64,000 nucleotides of DNA, taken from assembly GCF_000718005.1 (NCBI RefSeq), contig NZ_JODV01000007.1, one strand, 5' to 3'. Under the pieces are notes generated by a model. That model saw nothing but the letters and a program-made list of their open reading frames with translations, did not search any database and was not told the origin of the DNA. Positions 17,251-24,925 of the stretch are shown piece by piece; position 1 is the stretch's first letter; every line of letters begins with the position of its first letter. The translations under genes and the position numbers were made by a program. This DNA comes from Actinoalloteichus_B caeruleus (GTDB lineage Bacteria; Actinomycetota; Actinomycetes; Mycobacteriales; Pseudonocardiaceae).

Positions 17251-18084
17251 ATGGCGCGCTCACCGGCAGTCCTGGCCTTGGGCCGCGCCCTGGCACAAGC
17301 CCGCACCGCAGCGGGCCTGAGCCAGCAGCAGGCAGCCCGACAGCTGGGAGTCAGCCAGTCGCTGATATCCCGATCTGAACGCGGTTCACGGACACCGGAC
17401 GGCAGCGCCGTCGACCGGATGATCGAGCTCTACGACCCGCCCGGTGCGCTCCGCGCCGAGTTGGGGAAACTGGTCGACACCGTCACCGTCCAGCAGTGGT
17501 CGCCGGTCGGATCGGACGAGATCGCCGAATCGTTGACCGATCTGGAGCGCTACGAACGCGACGCCAGCTCCATCACGGAGGTCCACCCGGTCCTCGTCCC
17601 CGGCCCGCTCCAGACGCGCGAGTACGCGGCGGCGCTGCTGGCGCACGGGGAGACGCCGGCGATCGACATGGACCAGGCACTCGCGATGAGGGAACGTCGG
17701 CGGGCTCACGTCCTCGGCGGCGACGTGGGTTACCTGGCGATCATCGACGAGCTGGCGCTTCGGAGGACCACGCCGCCCGGCGGGGTCGACGTCCGTCGCG
17801 GCCAACTGGCGGCCCTGCGCGAGTGGTCACGGCTGCCCGCCGTGTCGGTCCGCGTCATCCCCGCCGAGCGGGGCTTCTACCGGGGCCTGGTCGCCGGATT
17901 CGAGATCATCGAGTTCGACGACGCGCCGGCGGTCGTGCACCTGGAGCACTACCGGTCATCCACCTGGCTGTACAGCGAACGGGACGTCGCGCCCGTGGTC
18001 GCGACGAGAGACCACCTGCTCGGCGTGGCCCTGTCGGAGGAGGAGTCGCGGACGCGGCTGCGCGCACTGGAGGGCGAGCTGTGA
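17251..18084 (+). CDS. XRE-family regulator with C-terminal DUF5753 domain
   Basis: Residues 8-60 form a Cro/CI-type helix-turn-helix (GRALAQARTAAGLSQQQAAR, QLGVSQSLISRSERGSRTPD). The rest, about residues 95-275, is the DUF5753 domain typical of actinobacterial WhiJ-like regulators, with VHPVLVPGPLQTREYAAALL and GFYRGLVAGFEIIEF. AGGAAGG lies 4 nt from the ATG. The stop overlaps the GTG of a DUF397 gene, the standard partner. Such pairs control development and secondary metabolism in Streptomyces and also resemble toxin-antitoxin modules. The upstream 17110-17250 stretch is AT-rich and holds the promoter. Confidence 0.93.
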   Translation: MARSPAVLALGRALAQARTAAGLSQQQAARQLGVSQSLISRSERGSRTPDGSAVDRMIELYDPPGALRAELGKLVDTVTVQQWSPVGSDEIAESLTDLERYERDASSITEVHPVLVPGPLQTREYAAALLAHGETPAIDMDQALAMRERRRAHVLGGDVGYLAIIDELALRRTTPPGGVDVRRGQLAALREWSRLPAVSVRVIPAERGFYRGLVAGFEIIEFDDAPAVVHLEHYRSSTWLYSERDVAPVVATRDHLLGVALSEEESRTRLRALEGEL

Positions 18085-18263
18085 CACGGTGGCGCAAACC
18101 TCGACGATCCGTCTCGTCGTCCAACTGCGTCGAGATCGGTACGGGAGCGAGCGAGGTCGTCGGCATCCGCGACACCAAGAACCGGGACGGCGGAACACTT
18201 CTGGTGCACCGGACCGCCTTCGTGGCCCTGGTCGACGCCGTCAAGGCCGACCGCCTGCACTGA
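18081..18263 (+). CDS. DUF397 protein, partner of the XRE/DUF5753 regulator
   Basis: The 60-residue protein shows the DUF397 pattern: a basic N-terminus, WRKPRRSVSSSNCVEI with the conserved SSxxNCVE core, then VGIRDTKNRDGGTLLVHRTA and a C-terminal helix. The GTG start overlaps the regulator stop by 4 nt (GTGA). DUF397 proteins bind or modulate their cognate XRE/DUF5753 partner in Streptomyces. A strong terminator follows 11 nt after the stop, so the pair forms a complete transcription unit. Confidence 0.92.
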   Translation: MTRWRKPRRSVSSSNCVEIGTGASEVVGIRDTKNRDGGTLLVHRTAFVALVDAVKADRLH

Positions 18264-18273
18264 CAACCACCCC

Positions 18274-18303
18274 AGCCCCCGGCTCCGCGCGGAGCCGGGG
18301 GCT
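18274..18303 (+). terminator. Terminator of the XRE/DUF397 unit
   Basis: A 13-bp perfect stem (AGCCCCCGGCTCC with its complement) with the 4-nt loop GCGC, followed by GTTCCGT. It lies 11 nt after the DUF397 stop and also separates this unit from the CRISPR array that begins 130 nt further on. Confidence 0.8.
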
Positions 18304-18432
18304 GTTCCGTGCCGCCCGGCCAGCGGGAGCCGGGCGGACCACATCACCAGCACCCGTGCCGGGACCGGAACATCACTCCGGACACGCCCCTGCCCGCCGC
18401 CGAGGGGTGACCGGGTACCCGGTCGCGAGGCG

Positions 18433-18825
18433 CGGCTCACCCACTTGCGCAAGGCTTTCCGGGGGGTGCGGATGCGGCCGGCAGGTGGCGGCCGCTCACC
18501 CCCACTTGCGCGGGGCTTTCCGGACAGCGTCCCGGCCGACGACGTCCGCCGGCGGCTCACCCCCGCTTGCGCGGGGCTTTCGGCGGACGCGGGGCGGGAT
18601 AGGACACCGGGTGCGGCTCACCCCCGCTTGCGCGGGGCTTTCAGTGCGGCGGATGGGGCCGCGACGCGAGTCACCGGCTCACCCCCGCTTGCGCGGGGCT
18701 TTCGGTCCAGGCCCCAGAGGAGGGCTGGAGGTGTCCGGCTCACCCCCGCTTGCGCGGGGCTTTCCGGAGTCGGCCCGCCGCATGGGGTTCGACCTGCGGC
18801 TCACCCCCGCTTGCGCGGGGCTTTC
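18433..18825 (-). CRISPR. Type I-E-like CRISPR array: 7 repeats of 29 nt, 6 spacers of 32 nt
   Basis: Repeats begin at 18433, 18492, 18553, 18614, 18675, 18736 and 18797. The last five are identical, with the inverted core CCCCGC-TTGC-GCGGGG. In minus orientation the repeat starts GAAAGCCCCGCGC and ends GTGAGCCG, close in plan to the E. coli type I-E repeat (GAGTTCCCCGCGC...AAACCG). The period is a constant 61 nt. The first copy (18433) is two bases shorter and mutated and the second has two changes, so the old trailer end is on the left. The leader and transcription start should be on the right, reading leftwards. No cas gene is present in the window. Confidence 0.95.
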
Positions 18826-19144
18826 CCTTCGCGACCTGCACCAATGGAGGACCGTTACCGTTTCTTGACCTTGTGCGGTTCGGCGCCACCGTTGGCGCCG
18901 GGCTCCGGCCCGCGATGGCTGCCCCTTCCCGGCGCGGTCGGTCCCCGTTGGACTCGCGACCTCGCCCTCGACCGCCGCGACTCCCACCGCCGACCTCGTC
19001 ACGCCGCCCACCGTACCGCCGCCACCACCGGCCACGTGCTCCAACGCCCGCCCCAGTGACCGACCGTCAGGGCACACCCACCGACGTCCCCGTCCACCAC
19101 TCGCACCACCGCGCCGGCCCGCAGGCGGAGCACCACGCTCGAGT
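18826..19144 (-). other. Putative CRISPR leader and intergenic region
   Basis: The first 60 nt next to the newest repeat include GACCGTTACCGTTTCTTGACC, cut here as GACCGTTACCG and TTTCTTGACC. They are less GC-rich than the surroundings, as expected for a leader. The rest up to 19144 is the 3' flank of the proline dehydrogenase-like gene. No coding frame with a recognisable product was found. Confidence 0.5.
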
Positions 19145-20026
19145 TCAGTGCCCAGGCCGAGGCACGACCGGCGGCCCGGCGTCCGCCCCGAACCTCACCA
19201 CCGCCCGCAGCGCCACCCCCGCTCCGGCCAGCCGGCGGCGGTCCGACGGCGGCATCCAGGGGGGCACCTGGCACTCGAACGAGCGCACATCCCGTCGGTG
19301 CCACCTGGCCGCGCCGACCACGGCGCCGAGCAGCCGGGGACGTCGGGCGGCGAACACCGGTCGGCAGGCACCGGCGAGGAGGACGCGGGCGCAGCGCACG
19401 TACTGGAGGTCCACCTCGTGGGGGTCGAACACCGCGACCGACGCCGACTCGGGGTGGGACGCCGGGCTCAGCACGACCCGGGAACCGGCGCGCGAGTGCG
19501 CCACGCAGTCCTCGACGGTCCGGTGGAGGTTCGCGTGCAGCACCACCCCGAGGCCGCGCCACCGGTCGCGCAGCGAGCCGGCGACGGCCAGGACCTGGTC
19601 CACCGAGGAGTGGTCCTCGGTGTCCAGGGTGACGGTGCACCCGACGCGGTGGGCGAGCCCGCAGATCCGGTCGAGGTTCTCCTCCGCCAGGCCGACGTCC
19701 AGCGCGAGCCCGCAGCCCGAGGGCCGGAGCCCGATGTCGACGAACGGGGCCAGTCCGGAGAGGTCGATCTCGCCAAGCAGGTCCAGCAACTCCTGGGTGG
19801 CCCGGACCGCCGCGCCTCGGTCGGTGGCGCCCTCCACGAGGTGGTCGAGGCGGACTCGACCGAACCTGGCGACGAGGCGACGGGCCGCCAGCACCGCCCC
19901 GACCGCGTCCTTCCCCGCGTTCTGCCGGGTGCGCCGGCGGGTCACGACGGACCGGCCGCGCACGGCGTCGTTCCTCGCCGCGGCCAGCGCGGCGCTCGTC
20001 AGGAGAACCCGGGCCCTCGACGGCAC
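19145..20026 (-). CDS. Proline dehydrogenase-like protein lacking catalytic residues (pseudoenzyme)
   Basis: The 293-residue frame follows the proline dehydrogenase (PRODH) barrel order: LARRLVARFGRVRLDHL-type N-terminus, GCTVTLDTEDHSSVDQVLAV (conserved LD-x-EDH), YVRCARVLLAG and a final strand. The substrate and flavin residues are gone. The VxVKL lysine is Gly (FVDIGLRP). The AYLRRT flavin arginine region reads HANLHRT. The KGAYKE loop is SPASHPES. The terminal YxxYxxRR motif is replaced by GADAGPPVVPRPGH. The frame is intact. It lies downstream of the sugar-isomerase gene and upstream of proC on the same strand, so a new role or gene decay are both possible. The GTG start is weakly supported. 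Confidence 0.7.
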   Translation of the reverse strand: MPSRARVLLTSAALAAARNDAVRGRSVVTRRRTRQNAGKDAVGAVLAARRLVARFGRVRLDHLVEGATDRGAAVRATQELLDLLGEIDLSGLAPFVDIGLRPSGCGLALDVGLAEENLDRICGLAHRVGCTVTLDTEDHSSVDQVLAVAGSLRDRWRGLGVVLHANLHRTVEDCVAHSRAGSRVVLSPASHPESASVAVFDPHEVDLQYVRCARVLLAGACRPVFAARRPRLLGAVVGAARWHRRDVRSFECQVPPWMPPSDRRRLAGAGVALRAVVRFGADAGPPVVPRPGH

Positions 20027-20152
20027 GCTTCGATGGAAACACCGTCAGCTGCCTCACGCGAGACTCCGCCCGGGTGGACCTCCCCGCGACCACGGGCGAG
20101 GCGAGTGCGAGCACCACGGCCCCGAGGCCGGCTCACTCCGCCCCGGGCCCGG

Positions 20153-21085
20153 TCACTCCGGACCGAGGTGCTTCCTGGCGAACAGCAGTGCCTCGGTGAG
20201 CTCCGCCGCCCGTTCCCCCGGTGCTCGGGCCTTCCGGGTGTTCACCTCGAGCACCACGGACCCGTCGAAGCCGGACGGCCGGAGGCTGCGGAGCAGTTCG
20301 GCGCAGGGCTGGTTCCCCCGCCCCGGGAGCAGGTGCTCGTCGCGGGGCGCACCCGTGCCATCCCCGAGGTGCACGTGACGCAGGCCGCTTCCCATCCGGG
20401 CTGCCAGCAGCATGGCATCGGCGTGGGCGACGGCCGCGTGGGACAGGTCGAGGGTGTAGCTGCGGTAGCCGGCCTCGGTGGGGTCCGGCGAGGGGTGGAA
20501 GGCGGACACCCTCGGGGGCCAGGAGTCCCGCAGCTGACTTCCGATCAGCTGTTCGCCCTTGAGGTAGGCGCCCATGAGCTGGGAGTTCATCAGCCGGGAC
20601 GACAAGGGACCAGAGCCGGGTGGCCGGGTGCCGAGCTGCCGGTTGCCCAACGGCCGCACCGGGAACATGTTCTCCACGGCGACGGTGATGCCGGTGTCGT
20701 CCTCCAGTTCGGCGACGAGGTCGGCGAACATGTCCGCGTAGCGCCGCTGCCAGCGGAACGGGGGGTGCACCACGACCGTCGCGGCGTCCAGCGTCTGGGC
20801 CGCGCGCACCGCTTGGCGGAGTCGCTCGACCGGGTCGGAGGACCACACCCGCTGCGTGATCAACAGGCACGGGGCGTGCACGGCCAGCACGGGAACGCGG
20901 TACTGGCCAGCCAGCCGCCGGACGGCCTCCGGGTCCTGGCTGACCGGGTCGGCCCACACCATCACCTCGACCCCGTCGTAACCGAGCTCGGCGGCGAGCC
21001 GGAAGGCTCCCTCAGCCGGCTCCGGCCAGACGGAGGCGGTGGACAGGCCCACGGGAATCCTGACGCCATCTCCCACCGGGATCAC
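20153..21085 (-). CDS. Sugar phosphate isomerase/epimerase (xylose isomerase-like TIM barrel)
   Basis: The 310-residue protein has the AP-endonuclease-2/xylose isomerase fold: ELGYDGVEVMVWADP, VPVLAVHAPCLL, AATVVVHPPFRWQ, ITVAVENMFP, TLDLSHAAVA, LRHVHLGDG and VVLEVNTRK. Metal-ligand positions (E in VAVEN, D in LDLSH, H in HVHL, E in LEVN) are present. The GTG start overlaps the upstream membrane protein stop by 4 nt. About 45 residues between the VENMF strand and DPTEAGYRSYTLDLSH are inserted, with Leu at a 5-residue period (PLGNRQLGTR, QLMGAYLKGEQLIGSQLRDS). Rv0498 is the positional counterpart. The substrate is unknown. Confidence 0.85.
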   Translation of the reverse strand: MIPVGDGVRIPVGLSTASVWPEPAEGAFRLAAELGYDGVEVMVWADPVSQDPEAVRRLAGQYRVPVLAVHAPCLLITQRVWSSDPVERLRQAVRAAQTLDAATVVVHPPFRWQRRYADMFADLVAELEDDTGITVAVENMFPVRPLGNRQLGTRPPGSGPLSSRLMNSQLMGAYLKGEQLIGSQLRDSWPPRVSAFHPSPDPTEAGYRSYTLDLSHAAVAHADAMLLAARMGSGLRHVHLGDGTGAPRDEHLLPGRGNQPCAELLRSLRPSGFDGSVVLEVNTRKARAPGERAAELTEALLFARKHLGPE

Positions 21086-22389
21086 GTTCCCAACAGGAGC
21101 AGGGCGGCCGGCGACACCGTCACGATGAGTCCGACGAGCACGGTGAACAGGGTGGTCTGGAGGTCGTCGCTGCGACGGATCTTCCGCACGAGGAAGACCA
21201 TGCCGGTGATGACGAGGAGCGCCACCACCAGGGCGACGGCGGGGATGTTCAGCCAGAGCCACTGGAAGACGAGCCACAGCCCGGCTCCTCCCACCACTCC
21301 GACCACCAGCTGCCCGATCATGAGCAGCCACTCCTTGACGGGGGACACCGGCTTCTCCGCCGGTTCCTCGACGCCCTCCTCGGCCGAGTCGTCCTCGTCG
21401 TAGTCCTCGTCGTAGTCGTCTGCCCCGTAGTCATCGGGCTCGTAGTCGCCGGACCCGTAGTCATCGGCCCCGTAGTCGCCGGGCTCGTAGTCGTGGTCGT
21501 CCGCGTCGTCGCGCCGGTCCGCCGGGCGCTCCCCCGCGTCCGGGTCGACGTCCACCCCGGGTGCCACCGGCGCCTGCTGCCGCGTCTCGGCGGGCCCCGC
21601 CGAGGGGTCCGGACCGTCCTCCCGGTAGGCGGCGACCTCACCGGTCTCGAACCAGCCGGTCCCCACGACGGTGCGTTCCGCGTCGGAGCCGGCGTCTAAG
21701 GTGCCGGCGGGGTCGTCGAGGATGGAGCCGCCGAAGTTGTCGCCGGCGACCCGGGGGAACTGCTCCGTGTGCGGGTCGTCGGGGGGTGCGTCCAGCCGCC
21801 CCCCGACGTCGGACGCCACGGCCGGTGGCTCCCCGGTGAGGGGCGGGTACTGGGCGGTCATGTCGGGGTCGGCGGGGTAGAGCACGGTCTGGTCGGCTGG
21901 GAGCTGACCGGCAGCGGGGAACGCCGGGCGGGCACCGGCCTCGGGTTGCGGACCTGGCCCATCGACCTGGCCACGCTGCCCCCGGTCCACCGGGTAGTCG
22001 CCCCGCGGGTAGTCGCTCGCGGTCGGGTAGTCGTCCTCCGGGTAGTCACCCTGCGGGTAGTCGTTTCGCGGGTAGTCCGGCTCGGCCGGGTGGTGCGGTG
22101 GCTCGGGGTGCGGTGGGGGCGTCGGTCGGTCCTGGCCGACGGGAGCCGGCCTGGGCGGCGGCTGGTACTGCTGTCCCTCGGGTCCGGGGGCCTCGTCGGC
22201 TTCCTCGACCCGGCGGAGGTTCCCGCTCTCGGACAGGACCCGGTCGATGATGGCCTGCGGAGCGGTGTCGGTGGGGTCCTCGGCTCTGCGGCGACGGCGG
22301 CGGCCGCCGCCCCCCTTGCCGCCGTAGGCGGCCAGCAGCTCCGCGACGCTGCGCTGGCCCTCGCTCTCCGACCGGTTATCCCGACTCAT
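21082..22389 (-). CDS. Conserved membrane protein with acidic Asp-Tyr repeats
   Basis: The 435-residue protein has a short conserved N-terminus (SVAELLAAYGG, basic RRRRRRAE, APQAIIDRVL). A very long disordered middle follows, with two repeat zones: about residues 100-140 with DYPxGDYP units and about 345-385 with DYGADDY/GDYEPDD units. Two pairs of membrane segments near the C-terminus start at VKEWLLMIGQLVVGVVGGAG. This matches the Rv0497 type of protein found between regX3 and the sugar isomerase in mycobacteria, but with a longer acidic linker. ATG 22389 has GGAAG close upstream. The function is unknown. The repeats suggest an interaction tether at the membrane. Confidence 0.85.
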   Translation of the reverse strand: MSRDNRSESEGQRSVAELLAAYGGKGGGGRRRRRRAEDPTDTAPQAIIDRVLSESGNLRRVEEADEAPGPEGQQYQPPPRPAPVGQDRPTPPPHPEPPHHPAEPDYPRNDYPQGDYPEDDYPTASDYPRGDYPVDRGQRGQVDGPGPQPEAGARPAFPAAGQLPADQTVLYPADPDMTAQYPPLTGEPPAVASDVGGRLDAPPDDPHTEQFPRVAGDNFGGSILDDPAGTLDAGSDAERTVVGTGWFETGEVAAYREDGPDPSAGPAETRQQAPVAPGVDVDPDAGERPADRRDDADDHDYEPGDYGADDYGSGDYEPDDYGADDYDEDYDEDDSAEEGVEEPAEKPVSPVKEWLLMIGQLVVGVVGGAGLWLVFQWLWLNIPAVALVVALLVITGMVFLVRKIRRSDDLQTTLFTVLVGLIVTVSPAALLLLGT

Positions 22390-22902
22390 CGCTTCCACCG
22401 TGCCCAGTAAGGCGTCGTTCGTCCAGTGACTGGTTCCGTCACTCGCTCGGTTCGCCGGGGCGCTGGAACAGTCACAGCAGCTCGTTCTCTCCTGTTTGAA
22501 CCATCTATCCGACAGAGCAGGTGCGATGCCCTCGCTCCATACTGGCAGCAAACAGGCAGGGGCCGGACGAGTGACCGAGCACGGGTCGTGGCCCGCGTCA
22601 CCCCTCGCCGCTCTCCGGAGAGGGGCCGGCAGCCGAGTCCTCCCGGACCAGCGGTGGTTCTCCGCACTCCCGCCGGGCCCCCGCCCTCGGCGTTCGTGAA
22701 CGGTGCCCCGGCACCGGCGTCGGCCGTGGCCGCTGGCACCCCGGCGACCGGCTCCCTCGGGAGCCACGACGACGTCGGGTCGTGACAGGGCCGCGTCCCC
22801 ACCTGCCGCGAGCGCTCGACGGTGGTCGAACCCCGCGGGACGTGACACGCTACGTTACCTCGTTCCGGGGCACCACGTCCCGCTGGCCGCGTCGGCGAGG
22901 GG
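22390..22902. other. Long intergenic region between regX3 and the acidic membrane protein
   Basis: About 510 nt lie without a convincing gene. The part nearest 22389 (22430-22560) is richer in A and T and should hold the promoter of the membrane protein. It includes the inverted repeat AGTGAC-TGGTTCC-GTCACT at 22424-22442. In mycobacteria a ppx-type gene lies between these neighbours, and none is seen here. Confidence 0.45.
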
Positions 22903-23583
22903 TCAGGCCTCGAACTTGTAGCCGAGCCCGCGCACGGTCACCAGGTGCCTCGGGTTCCCCGGGTCGGGCTCGATCTTGGACCGCAGGCGTTTGACGTGCA
23001 CGTCCAGCGTCTTGGTGTCCCCGACGTAGTCCGCCCCCCAGACCCGGTCGATGAGCTGGGCGCGGGTGAGGACCCGACCGGAGTTCCGCAACAGGTACTC
23101 CAGCAGGTCGAACTCCTTCAACGGCAGCGTGACGTCGCCGCCACCCACCGTCACCACGTGACGTTCGACATCCATCCGCACCGGCCCGGCGGCCAACACC
23201 TGGGGCGCGGTCTCCTCGGACTCACCGCCTCGGCGGAGGACGGCCCGGATCCGCGCGATCAGCTCCCGGGCGGAATACGGCTTGGTGACGTAGTCGTCGG
23301 CCCCGAGTTCGAGTCCCACGACCTTGTCGATCTCACTGTCCCTCGCCGTCACCATGATGACCGGCACCGATGATCTGGCGCGCAGCTGCCGGCAGACGTC
23401 CGTCCCGCTCATCCCGGGCAGCATCAGGTCGAGCAGCACGATGTCGGCGCCGTTGCGGTCGAACTCGGCCAGCGCCTGTTGACCGTCGGTGGCCACCGCA
23501 GGAGTGAAGCCCTCCCGGCGCAGCATGAACGCCAACGGATCGGCGAAGGACTCCTCGTCCTCGACGATGAGCACCCTCGTCAT
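22903..23583 (-). CDS. regX3: Response regulator RegX3 (PhoP-type, phosphate response)
   Basis: The 226-residue OmpR/PhoB-family regulator has receiver residues D9/E10, phospho-acceptor D52 (VLLDLMLPGMSG), T/S near VMVTARD, and K about 101 in DDYVTKPYS. A winged helix follows, with VTLPLKEFDLLEYLLRNSGR and KTLDVHVKRLRSKIE, ending VRGLGYKFEA. AGGAAAG precedes ATG 23583, which overlaps the senX3 stop (ATGA). It is the partner of SenX3 in sensing phosphate limitation. The Streptomyces equivalent is PhoR-PhoP. Confidence 0.95.
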   Translation of the reverse strand: MTRVLIVEDEESFADPLAFMLRREGFTPAVATDGQQALAEFDRNGADIVLLDLMLPGMSGTDVCRQLRARSSVPVIMVTARDSEIDKVVGLELGADDYVTKPYSARELIARIRAVLRRGGESEETAPQVLAAGPVRMDVERHVVTVGGGDVTLPLKEFDLLEYLLRNSGRVLTRAQLIDRVWGADYVGDTKTLDVHVKRLRSKIEPDPGNPRHLVTVRGLGYKFEA

Positions 23584-24815
23584 GGCTTTCCTCCCGGATT
23601 CCTGGGTTGCGAGGAGATCGTGGTGCCCGGTCCACCGGCGGACGCGGCGGCGAGTGGCCGCTCCGTTCCCGCACGCGGTTCCTCCGCGTCGAGGGCCGGC
23701 AGGCTGAGCGTGAAGGTGGACCCGGTGCCCGGCAGGCTCCAGAGGCGCACCGAGCCGCCGTGGTTGTTGGCGACGTGCTTGACGATGGCCAGCCCGAGGC
23801 CCGTCCCGCCGGTGGCCCTCGACCTGGCCGGGTCGACCCGGAAGAACCGTTCGAAGACCCGTTCCTGGTGTTCGGGGGCGATTCCCAGCCCCCGGTCGGT
23901 GACCGCGACCTCCACCATCCCGTCCCGGAGGCGGCGGGACACCGACACGGCGCTGCCCTCCGGGGAGTAGGCGATCGCGTTGGTCAGCAGGTTGGACAGC
24001 GCGGTGGTGAGCAGCACTCGGTCGCCCGCGCACACCAGCCCGCTCCTCGGGTCGGTGGTCACGGTGATGCCCGCCGCCTCGGCCGTCAGCCGGCACCGAC
24101 CGAGCGCCTCGTCGACGACCGCGTCGACTGACACCGGGTCGGGGTCGGGAAGCGGCTCCGCGCCCTGGAGACGGGAGAGCACGATGAGTTCGCTGGTCAG
24201 CGCCCCGAGCCTGGTGGCCTCGTGGCGGATCTTCTCGCTGAAGCGACGGACCTCGTCCGGCTCGTCGGCCGCGTCCAGCATCGCCTCGGCGAGCAGGGCC
24301 AGCGCGCCGACGGGGGTCTTCAGCTCGTGGCTCACGTTGGCGACGAAGTCACGGCGGGTGGCCTCCAGCCGCACGGCCTCGGACTCGTCCGCCGCGTCGA
24401 CGACCGTGAACCCCTCCCCGAGGGGACGCACCTCGGCGGCGACCGCCTCGGGCCGGCGCTTGCGGACGGCCCCGGTCGGCGGGAGGTCGACCGCGACGAC
24501 CCGGTTCTCCGCCAGTGCCAGGTCGGCCGCCTGGCCGGCTCTGGGGTCGATGACGTTGGCGGTGACGACCCCCAGCTCCACGGCCCGCTGGTTGTGGAAG
24601 AGGACATCGCCGAAGCGGTTCAGGACGGCCACCCCGCTGTGCGAGGAGTTCACCAGCCTGCGGAGGAGCTCCGCGACGGTGACGCCGCCGTGTCCTCGGC
24701 GTGGCCGGCGCTCCGAGAGCCGTCCGGCGACAAAACCGAGGAGCCCGCCGACGAGCACGAGGCTGATCGACAGGGCGAGGTAACCCATCCCGGTCACGTT
24801 CCGAATCGTAAGCAC
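23580..24815 (-). CDS. senX3: Sensor histidine kinase SenX3
   Basis: The 411-residue kinase has one clear N-terminal membrane segment (YLALSISLVLVGGLLGFVAG) and a PAS-like domain at about residues 50-140. The H box is FVANVSHELKTPVGAL with H163. The catalytic domain has the N box (LLTNAIAYSP), G1 (VTDRGLGIAPEHQERVFERF) and G2 (GTGLGLAIVKHVANNHGG). The start is GTG 24815. A GTG at 24797 is possible. It reads directly into regX3 with a 4-nt overlap. Its upstream region carries PHO-box-like repeats, suggesting autoregulation. Confidence 0.95.
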   Translation of the reverse strand: MLTIRNVTGMGYLALSISLVLVGGLLGFVAGRLSERRPRRGHGGVTVAELLRRLVNSSHSGVAVLNRFGDVLFHNQRAVELGVVTANVIDPRAGQAADLALAENRVVAVDLPPTGAVRKRRPEAVAAEVRPLGEGFTVVDAADESEAVRLEATRRDFVANVSHELKTPVGALALLAEAMLDAADEPDEVRRFSEKIRHEATRLGALTSELIVLSRLQGAEPLPDPDPVSVDAVVDEALGRCRLTAEAAGITVTTDPRSGLVCAGDRVLLTTALSNLLTNAIAYSPEGSAVSVSRRLRDGMVEVAVTDRGLGIAPEHQERVFERFFRVDPARSRATGGTGLGLAIVKHVANNHGGSVRLWSLPGTGSTFTLSLPALDAEEPRAGTERPLAAASAGGPGTTISSQPRNPGGKP

Positions 24816-24892
24816 GAAACCACCCGGTTAGCCCAGCCCTGCCGCCCAGGACGTGACAGTAACTACACCCTGGGCGGCGGGGTTGCGCATCC

Positions 24893-24925
24893 TGTCACCC
24901 GGTGTTCACCCGCTGGTCAACGCCC
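24893..24925 (+). promoter_or_regulatory. Three tandem 11-nt PHO-box-like repeats upstream of senX3-regX3
   Basis: Three consecutive 11-mers read TGTCACCCGGT, GTTCACCCGCT and GGTCAACGCCC. Each begins with a G(T/G)TCA-type core at exact 11-nt spacing, as in the actinobacterial PHO box GTTCACC. They lie 78-110 nt upstream of the senX3 start and partly overlap the end of gpm1. The core reads on the strand opposite to senX3. They would be a binding site for RegX3 itself. Confidence 0.6.

Noticed and set aside
18445..19059. Open frames across the CRISPR array with repeated GSPPLARGF/LTPACAGLS peptides
   Set aside because: The peptide repeats simply translate the 61-nt CRISPR period in three frames, with no start site or codon bias of their own.
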